A stretch of DNA of 5,916 nucleotides from contig JAAZNT010000428.1 in assembly GCA_012798145.1 (NCBI GenBank), forward strand, positions 1-5,916. Reading direction: 5' to 3'. Both the position numbers and the translations under genes were made by a program. Numbering within the stretch: position 1 is the first letter of the stretch; every line of letters starts with the position of its first letter. Of the stretch, positions 1 to 4,779 are shown piece after piece. The notes beneath the pieces were generated by a model. It saw only the letters and a list, made by a program, of their open reading frames with translations, was not told where the DNA came from and ran no database searches. Source of the DNA: Thermoanaerobaculaceae bacterium (GTDB lineage: Bacteria; Acidobacteriota; UBA4820).

Positions 1-532
1 AAGATTACATTTTTATCCCAAACAGTTACGAGCCAATTGCAAGGGTTGATTTTACAATGACGGAACAAGACACAGGAGATTGCCTGAGGGTTTCAAAATC
101 AAGCCCGAATGTTGCTCTTGATTGGACGATTTATTCAGGCTCGGGAAATTTTGTTGTTCGCCGTGGGATTATAGGAGACTTTGGCAACTATTCCTTAATT
201 TTCGGACCTTCCTCTCTCAAGGTTTGCAACGATGCAGTTTTAGAAGACACAACTTCATATTGGTACGACATAAAAAACAAAAGGTTGACCGATACGCTTT
301 ACTTCTACCATTCAGACCATCTTGGAACTCCGATAGCGATGATGGATACCAGTGGCACGCTTGTTTGGAGAGCAGAACATACTCCGTTCGGAAGTATCTA
401 TGCGCTGACCGTCGGAACGATTGCGAATAATCTGAGATTTCCTGGACAATATTTTGATTCAGAAACGGGATTATTTCAAAACTGGTTCAGGGATTATGAG
501 GCAAGGATTGGGAGATATTGGGAGGTTGATCC
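1..532 (+). repeat. Rhs core repeat, copy A
   Basis: This block is homologous to copies B (1574-1850) and C (3242-3762). The first 151 nt differ from copy C at only two positions, then similarity falls sharply over roughly 152-246 and rises again. Positions 294-342 match copy B (1612-1660) exactly, and 489-532 match copy B (1807-1850) exactly. Similarity to both other copies stops abruptly after the GRYWE(VDP) codons. Confidence 0.9.
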
Positions 533-1064
533 CTTCAACTACAATTTGAAAGCCCGCATTTACTGCCGCAATGGTATTAGCAGACTTGAAGTACTTAATG
601 AGCAACCTGCTAGGGCTTATTTTAAGTCCAACGATCTCAAACGAATGGGTCTAACTGAAGTAAATCGATTCTCTTATTCTAAGAACAACCCTGTTCGCAG
701 CATTGACCCATTTGGCGAGTACACATTTATTAATTTCCCTCCTGGAAAAACAGCAGACTTGGATGCTAGCATGACCCGTGCAATAAATGGACTTAAAGCT
801 TGCTGCAATTGCATCCGATGTGCAGATGCCGCTAACAAACTAAGAGAAGCACACATTATCTATGATCAGGGATTAGGTTCAATTTGCGGTGCCACATGGC
901 CATTTATTGACCCCAACGGTTTCCATGTAGGTCCTGGTATATTGCCGGGCCATCACTGCTGCGCCGCTCAGACATTTGCAGAGGAGGCACTTCACTTAGC
1001 AGGTGCGAGCGACAGCAACAACGAAGCAGGACAAATTGTGGCAACCTGTATTCCCTGTCGCTAG
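1..1064 (+). CDS. Rhs/YD-repeat polymorphic toxin, C-terminal part (copy A), with a metzincin-like tip
   Basis: The reading frame is open from the first in-frame codon (position 3), and the first bases match copy C at 3242 onward, so the true start lies upstream; the ATG at 57 is internal. The RHS repeat-associated core runs from about 290 to 532 (HSDHLGTPIAM, EHTPFG, LRFPGQYFDSETGL, FRDYEARIGRYWEVDP). In this family the core forms the end of a shell that encloses and releases a variable C-terminal toxin. A second conserved boundary motif, NNPVRSIDPFG, lies near 686-716 and may act in aspartyl self-cleavage. The last 115 or so residues are the variable tip. They contain nine cysteines (CCNC, IRC, HHCC, CIPC) and EEALHLAGASD at 981-1013, which fits HExxHxxGxxD with the first His changed to Glu. 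A zincin-like protease toxin is my inference. A membrane protein gene follows after 51 bp and is the presumed immunity gene. The linker between VDP and SIDPFG is 36 residues longer than in copy B. Confidence 0.88.
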   Translation, partial: DYIFIPNSYEPIARVDFTMTEQDTGDCLRVSKSSPNVALDWTIYSGSGNFVVRRGIIGDFGNYSLIFGPSSLKVCNDAVLEDTTSYWYDIKNKRLTDTLYFYHSDHLGTPIAMMDTSGTLVWRAEHTPFGSIYALTVGTIANNLRFPGQYFDSETGLFQNWFRDYEARIGRYWEVDPFNYNLKARIYCRNGISRLEVLNEQPARAYFKSNDLKRMGLTEVNRFSYSKNNPVRSIDPFGEYTFINFPPGKTADLDASMTRAINGLKACCNCIRCADAANKLREAHIIYDQGLGSICGATWPFIDPNGFHVGPGILPGHHCCAAQTFAEEALHLAGASDSNNEAGQIVATCIPCR

Positions 1065-1105
1065 TTTTTAAATTGCCTTAAGGCTGGAAATTCTTTTTTC
1101 CTGAT

Positions 1106-1112
1106 GGAGGAG
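1106..1112 (+). promoter_or_regulatory. Strong ribosome binding site that decides the start of the copy A immunity gene
   Basis: GGAGGAG lies a few bases before the ATG at 1116. An earlier in-frame ATG at 1104 overlaps this site, so it cannot use it. The start at 1116 is therefore preferred over the longer form. Confidence 0.7.
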
Positions 1113-1115
1113 CCC

Positions 1116-1499
1116 ATGAAATTCAGAGATGGTAAACATTTCATAACATTTTATCTTCTGTTTTCATACCTTTATCTCATTGTTAACTATTGTTACATAT
1201 CATTGCCCTCACAATGGATTCTTCGCAAAACCAATCTAACCCCGCAGATTTTCAAGATATTGGAATTCCTGCTAAAGCCAGTAGGATTTAAAAACTGGCC
1301 GACAGCCATATGTGGCCTAATACTCCTCTATATGCTTTCGCTTATCCCCGTCGCGCTTCTTTTATTAACTGAGGCAGTGTTAAGAGCAATATGGAAAGAA
1401 AAGTCCGTAAAAAACAAGTGGTTACTTTCGACCATCTGGATAGCGATTATCCTTATATCTCTTTTCTTTTTAGGACCTTTCTATCAAATTTCTAAGTAG
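1116..1499 (+). CDS. Small membrane protein, putative immunity protein for toxin A
   Basis: This 127-residue protein is highly hydrophobic. Three likely membrane helices lie near residues 9-29, 63-89 and 103-120, with a basic stretch (KEKSVKNK) between the second and third. I recognise no named family. It sits 51 bp after the stop codon of Rhs toxin tip A and just before the next orphan Rhs core, which is the usual place for a cognate immunity gene in polymorphic toxin loci. A membrane-embedded immunity protein suggests that the toxin acts in or across the cell envelope rather than in the cytoplasm; this is inference. The start is set by a near-perfect Shine-Dalgarno sequence at 1106-1112, so the gene can be translated independently of the toxin. 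The protein shows no evident similarity to the other putative immunity protein at 2325-2849. Confidence 0.72.
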   Translation: MKFRDGKHFITFYLLFSYLYLIVNYCYISLPSQWILRKTNLTPQIFKILEFLLKPVGFKNWPTAICGLILLYMLSLIPVALLLLTEAVLRAIWKEKSVKNKWLLSTIWIAIILISLFFLGPFYQISK

Positions 1500-1511
1500 C
1501 TGAGTTGGGAA

Positions 1512-1531
1512 CGTGTCTTGAATCTTGAATT
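1512..1531 (+). repeat. Cassette-junction repeat, first copy
   Basis: The consensus CGTGTCTTGRATCTTGRATT is shared with 2891-2910 at 18 of 20 positions. It contains an internal tandem TCTTGRA unit. This copy lies 12 bp after the stop codon of the copy A immunity gene and just before the copy B orphan core. Confidence 0.6.
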
Positions 1532-1545
1532 GTTTACTTGAGAAA

Positions 1546-2328
1546 ATGGAAAAAGAATTTTTTTCAAAAAAAATCTACTGGGACAATATAAAATCAAAAT
1601 CTTTGGCTGACACGCTTTACTTCTACCATTCAGACCATCTTGGAACTCCGATAGCGATGACGGATACTTCGGGAACTTTTGTTTGGCGAGCAGAACATAC
1701 ACCCTTCGGTGGAATTTATGCTTTGCCCGTTTCCACTATCACCAACAACCTTCGTTTTCCTAGACAATATTTTGATTCAGAAACAGGATTATCTCAAAAC
1801 TGGTTTAGGGATTATGAGGCAAGGATTGGGAGATATTGGGAGGTTGATCCGGTTGTCGTGCAGAGCCAATCTACCCCATATGCCTATTCTAACTTGAATC
1901 CTGTTCAAGAAATTGATTTTTCCGGCTTGCAAGGGTCGGTTTCTTCTCCAGAAGCAAAACAGACGGCTTTAGTTTGTTGCCGCAAGGCTAAGGTTCCTGG
2001 GAATCCAGGATTTAAGCATTGCTATATTCAAATTGGAAAAACAAAATACGAATTACAGCCTGGTTTCCCTCCAATATATGGTTATACGCGAAAAGTCACT
2101 TCTGGCATAGAGCCTGGGTCTGACTGCGAAACGACATCAGGTTGTAACCTGAAGGATTGTGTTGACAAGGCTTTTCAGAATTATCCGACAAAGTCGGCTT
2201 ATAGCGCCCGCTCCGGGCCGAACAGTAATACTTTTGTAGCAACAATCGTCAAGGCTTGCAAGTTGAAAGCACCATCTTGTGCTAACAATAATCAGGCTCC
2301 CGGCTGGACTGCGGAGGCTCCAAAATGA
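1546..2328 (+). CDS. Orphan Rhs core with toxin tip (copy B), putative permuted papain-like fold
   Basis: Rhs homology begins abruptly near 1574 (YWDNIKSKSLADT, compare YWYDIKNKSLTDT in copies A and C) and lacks all YD repeats, so this is a displaced C-terminal fragment. The ATG at 1546 has only a weak upstream GAG, and an in-frame TTG at 1525 is an alternative, so the start is uncertain and the orphan may be poorly expressed. The core runs to RYWEVDP (1834-1851). The first conserved FPGQYF motif reads FPRQYF, and the boundary motif DPxG reads DFSG (1915-1926). The tip has about 133 residues and eight cysteines. It carries HCYIQIG (His at 2017-2019) and GPNSNTFV (2215-2238), and ends with APGW. 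This order resembles permuted NlpC/P60, LRAT and DUF3750-like proteins, in which an early His pairs with a nucleophile in an NCxxFV-like motif; here Ser takes the Cys place. The stop overlaps the next gene by 4 bp. Confidence 0.78.
   Translation: MEKEFFSKKIYWDNIKSKSLADTLYFYHSDHLGTPIAMTDTSGTFVWRAEHTPFGGIYALPVSTITNNLRFPRQYFDSETGLSQNWFRDYEARIGRYWEVDPVVVQSQSTPYAYSNLNPVQEIDFSGLQGSVSSPEAKQTALVCCRKAKVPGNPGFKHCYIQIGKTKYELQPGFPPIYGYTRKVTSGIEPGSDCETTSGCNLKDCVDKAFQNYPTKSAYSARSGPNSNTFVATIVKACKLKAPSCANNNQAPGWTAEAPK
1558..1573 (+). other. Homopolymer tract at the start of the orphan core (T7-C-A8)
   Basis: Seven T, one C and eight A lie directly before the point where Rhs homology begins (about 1574). The tract falls inside the presumed reading frame if translation starts at 1546. 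It may be a recombination joint or a slippage-prone site. Confidence 0.5.
1574..1850 (+). repeat. Rhs core repeat, copy B (5' truncated)
   Basis: This is the shortest of the three core copies. It starts at the YW(Y/D) motif, about 320 nt further into the core than the first homologous base of copy C that is also present in copy A. It matches copy A exactly over 1612-1660 and 1807-1850 and diverges completely after the VDP codons. Confidence 0.88.
2313..2317 (+). promoter_or_regulatory. Ribosome binding site of the copy B immunity gene, inside the toxin reading frame
   Basis: GGAGG lies 7 nt before the ATG at 2325, within the last codons of the toxin B reading frame. Together with the ATGA overlap it supports translational coupling and fixes the immunity start. 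Confidence 0.7.
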
Positions 2329-2849
2329 AAAAGCTTATTGCTTCAAACTGGCTAAAAATCGTTCTTGTCATTTCTTCTTTTAGTATAGCAGTGCTCTCTT
2401 ATGTCGGATATGCTTTTTCCCCTTTTGGTCCAACATGCGCATCTTTGGGTAATTTGTTTTTATTCTGCCACCATCTTGTAGAAATAAAGAGTGATGATCT
2501 TTCATGGCAAGTGGCATTCGTCTATATGCTAGGCACATCTCTTCTTCTTATCGCTACAGGTTTGCCATTTACTTTAAAAGTGCCAAGGGATGAGCAAAAA
2601 AGCTTGAAAACATTTTTTATTGATTGTTCTTTCATTCTTATTACCCCCGTGGCTTATTCTCTTGGTTTGTGGTTTTTAGCACCGGCTCTTCTTTTAGCCA
2701 TACTCTTTCTTTGTTCACTTTTTATCAGGCATGAGAAATTGTTTAATGTTCTTAGGGTAATTTCCAGAACCTACAGCGCATTAATTTACATTGCCTATGC
2801 AATCGCTTTGCTCTTGTGGCCGATAATGCGGCCTGAAGATATGCCTTAG
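2325..2849 (+). CDS. Multi-pass membrane protein, putative immunity protein for toxin B
   Basis: This 174-residue protein has about five hydrophobic helices, near residues 8-30, 63-84, 99-115, 117-134 and 150-168, separated by short charged loops (KVPRDEQK, RHEK). I recognise no family. Its ATG overlaps the TGA stop of toxin tip B (ATGA at 2325-2328) and has GGAGG 7 nt upstream, so the two are probably translated together, as expected for a toxin-immunity pair. Its length and sequence differ clearly from the membrane protein beside toxin A, which fits specific protection from a different toxin. An alternative is an unrelated hypothetical membrane protein carried along with the cassette, but the tight coupling makes immunity the better reading. 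Confidence 0.72.
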   Translation: MKKLIASNWLKIVLVISSFSIAVLSYVGYAFSPFGPTCASLGNLFLFCHHLVEIKSDDLSWQVAFVYMLGTSLLLIATGLPFTLKVPRDEQKSLKTFFIDCSFILITPVAYSLGLWFLAPALLLAILFLCSLFIRHEKLFNVLRVISRTYSALIYIAYAIALLLWPIMRPEDMP

Positions 2850-2890
2850 GAAAGGAGCAATCCCATAAAGAGAGAGAAAATTTTGGAGAT

Positions 2891-2910
2891 CGTGTCTTGG
2901 ATCTTGGATT
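2891..2910 (+). repeat. Cassette-junction repeat, second copy
   Basis: This sequence matches 1512-1531 at 18 of 20 positions. It follows the stop of the copy B immunity gene by 41 bp and precedes the truncated copy C, so its place in the locus is the same as that of the first copy. I saw no other gene or clear structure in 2850-2955. Confidence 0.6.
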
Positions 2911-2955
2911 TTCCCTGCAATTAAAGAACAGCAGGCAGGAGAAGAGGGAGGTTGA

Positions 2956-3810
2956 ATCAAGCCTTCCTCTCCTCTCATTTGTCGAACCACAGCGACAGGA
3001 AGCGAACCTGCGACATATTCTTACGATTTTAACGGTAATGTTATTAACGATGGAACTCACACATATCAGTTCAATCAAAGGAACAGGTTGAATAAAGTTG
3101 ACAGTGGCACAACGGCGATTTACAATTATGATGGAGAAGGTAGAAGGGTGAAGAAGACGATTGGTTCAACAAACATTCTTTATTTTTATGATAAGGAAGG
3201 CAAACTTCTTGAGGAATACAATCCATCAACGTGTGAAGGAAAAGATTACATTTTTATCCCAAACAGTTACGAGCCAATTGCAAGGGTTGATTTTACAATG
3301 ACGGAACAAGACACAGGAGACTGCCTGAGGGTTTCAAAATCAAGCCCGAATGTTGCTCTTGATTGGACGATTTATTCAGGTTCGGGAAATTTCCCTGTAA
3401 AACGAGGCATAATAGGAGATTTTTCAAATTATATAACTCTTTCCGAACAATCATCAAAAACCTACAATGACCCTGTGCTTGAAAACACAACTTCATATTG
3501 GTACGACATAAAAAACAAAAGCTTGACCGATACCCTTTACTTCTACCATTCAGACCATCTTGGAACGCCGATAGCGATGACTGATACTTCGGGAATTTTT
3601 GTTTGGAGAGCCGAACATACACCCTTCGGTGGAATTTATGCTTTGCCTGTCAGCACAACTCAAAATAATCTAAGATTTCCGGGACAATATTTTGATTCAG
3701 AAACGGGATTATCTCAAAACGGGTTCAGGGATTATGAGGCAAGGATTGGGAGATATTGGGAGAGTTATACAGTAAGCGTAGAACAGTCCAATTCCTATCT
3801 TTATACTTAA
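2956..3810 (+). pseudogene. Decayed orphan Rhs fragment (copy C): YD repeats and core, no toxin tip
   Basis: Rhs-like translation continues upstream of the TTG at 3088 to an in-frame TGA at 2953-2955, with recognisable YD-repeat text from about 2986 (ATYSYDFNGNVINDGTHTY, then NRLNKV, IYNYDGEGRRVKK). No in-frame ATG occurs before 3298, so the 5' end is truncated. The TTG at 3088, preceded by AAAGGA, is a possible start, but that sequence is also ordinary YD coding sequence. The core follows (HSDHLGTPIAM, EHTPFG, LRFPGQYF, FRDYEARIGRYWE), with Gly instead of Trp in the QNGFRDY stretch. After RYWE only about 15 codons remain (ending SNSYLYT, the usual NxYxY position) before TAA at 3808. No toxin domain and no immunity gene follow. 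It is best read as the oldest displaced copy at the edge of the locus, still able to serve as a recombination donor. Confidence 0.78.
3242..3762 (+). repeat. Rhs core repeat, copy C
   Basis: This block aligns with copy A from position 1, with one 3-nt length difference inside the divergent patch. Its last stretch identical to A and B is 3727-3762, and it departs from them 8 nt earlier than A departs from B. It extends further upstream than the window shows for copy A. Confidence 0.9.
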
Positions 3811-3863
3811 ATAGAGCATTTTAGTACCATCGATCTCCTGAATTGAACAAGCCAATAGAAACA

Positions 3864-3910
3864 TTTCAAAATTGAAAAGATAAAAGTATCTTCGCTTTAA
3901 ACTTTTTTTT
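3864..3910. terminator. Weak AT-rich terminator candidate between convergent genes
   Basis: The 111-bp spacer between copy C and the methyltransferase contains a perfect 6-bp stem (AAGATA at 3877-3882, TATCTT at 3887-3892, loop AAAG) and an adjacent TTTCAA/TTGAAA inverted repeat at 3864-3877. A T8 run lies at 3903-3910 on the + strand. The stems are AT-only or nearly so, so termination is uncertain. Confidence 0.25.
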
Positions 3911-3921
3911 AAATATCTTTT

Positions 3922-4764
3922 TTATTTCTTAGCCATTACAAAAAGGTTGTCTATATTAACTTGTTTAAATGTTAAAAAATTCAACAACACAGCTCCAAGC
4001 CACCACAAGTTTTTCACAAGGACTTTCAGGTTGTCGCTTTTTCCCGCCACTGATTGAATTGGGGGAAGATGAACAAAATGGATATCTTTAAAACCGCATT
4101 CGTAAAGAAGTTTTTTAATTGTCGCTTCTTTGTAAAGATTAAGGTGATCTTTTGCTTCGAGGTAATGACTTCTTTCTTTTTCCCCAAAAAATATTTTTTT
4201 TAATCTGCTTTTTATGAGTTGAACCTCGCCGTTTGGTGTATGCAAAAACAGAACACCATCTTTTTTCAGCAATTCTGCGCTTTTTTTTAATATTGACCGC
4301 TGTTCTAAAAGGTGTTCAATCACATCCCACATCGTTATAATGTCAAAACTTTCATTTTCAAAGCCCATTTCCTCAAGTTTTCCGCAAAAGAAATTTTCAA
4401 GGTGAAGTTTTTCTTTTGCGTATTTGTAGCCCCCTTTTGATATCTCCACTCCGTAAGATTTCCACCCTTTTTCTTGGGCAAATTTGACAAAAAAGCCAAG
4501 TCCTGCTCCGATATCAAGAATTTTGCCGCTTCCATTTTTCATAAATCTTTTTGCGAAAGATTCATACATTTTTTTATGGGAGATGTTCCAATACTCCACC
4601 GCTTGGCTCTCGCTTTCAATGTTCTCAAAATAACCGTCGTAGTGAGCGTTTCTTTCAAATGAAGAAAAAAGGTGACCGCATTTTTTACACCTTAAATAGT
4701 CAATGTCAAATTCTTTAAAAACCGTTTTTGTTTCGCTTGTTTGGCAGAAAAGGCATTTAGCCAC
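3922..4764 (-). CDS. Class I SAM-dependent methyltransferase with N-terminal zinc-ribbon-like motif
   Basis: This 280-residue cytoplasmic enzyme is expected to transfer a methyl group from S-adenosylmethionine; the acceptor cannot be told from sequence. Residues 4-29 hold two CxxC pairs (C4/C7 and C26/C29), a zinc-ribbon-like knuckle common in this methyltransferase group. The SAM-binding glycine motif is ILDIGAGLG (82-90). The acidic end of strand 2 is GVEIS (105-109), and FDIITMWDVIEHL (140-152) is the strand 4 region typical of UbiG-like/Methyltransf_23 enzymes. HTPNGE (175-180) follows, and a hydrophobic segment (253-266) lies near the C terminus. Such proteins often modify sugars or lipids of the cell envelope, but that is family knowledge and not shown here. 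The start is GTG at 4764, with AAGGAA 9 nt upstream. The gene begins 13 bp after the stop of the aminopeptidase, so the two are probably in one operon. Confidence 0.88.
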   Translation of the reverse strand: MAKCLFCQTSETKTVFKEFDIDYLRCKKCGHLFSSFERNAHYDGYFENIESESQAVEYWNISHKKMYESFAKRFMKNGSGKILDIGAGLGFFVKFAQEKGWKSYGVEISKGGYKYAKEKLHLENFFCGKLEEMGFENESFDIITMWDVIEHLLEQRSILKKSAELLKKDGVLFLHTPNGEVQLIKSRLKKIFFGEKERSHYLEAKDHLNLYKEATIKKLLYECGFKDIHFVHLPPIQSVAGKSDNLKVLVKNLWWLGAVLLNFLTFKQVNIDNLFVMAKK

Positions 4765-4773
4765 TAAATTCTA

Positions 4774-4779
4774 TTCCTT
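4774..4779 (-). promoter_or_regulatory. Ribosome binding site supporting the GTG start of the methyltransferase
   Basis: On the minus strand AAGGAA overlaps the TAA stop of the upstream aminopeptidase and lies 9 nt before the GTG at 4764-4762. The overlap supports coupled expression of the two genes. Confidence 0.55.

Noticed and set aside
1512..1531. CRISPR array or IS end as the explanation of the 20-nt repeat
   Set aside because: Only two copies exist, about 1.4 kb apart with genes between them, with no regular spacers, no transposase and no paired inverted ends.
1484..1702. Minus-strand open frames across the Rhs cores (also 3293-3622 and 674-856)
   Set aside because: They lie antisense to conserved Rhs coding sequence, recur because the cores are repeated, and show no protein motifs.
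2897..3091. A 64-codon open frame over the start of copy C
   Set aside because: It is in a different frame from the YD-repeat translation of the same bases, which has clear Rhs motifs, so it is a shadow.
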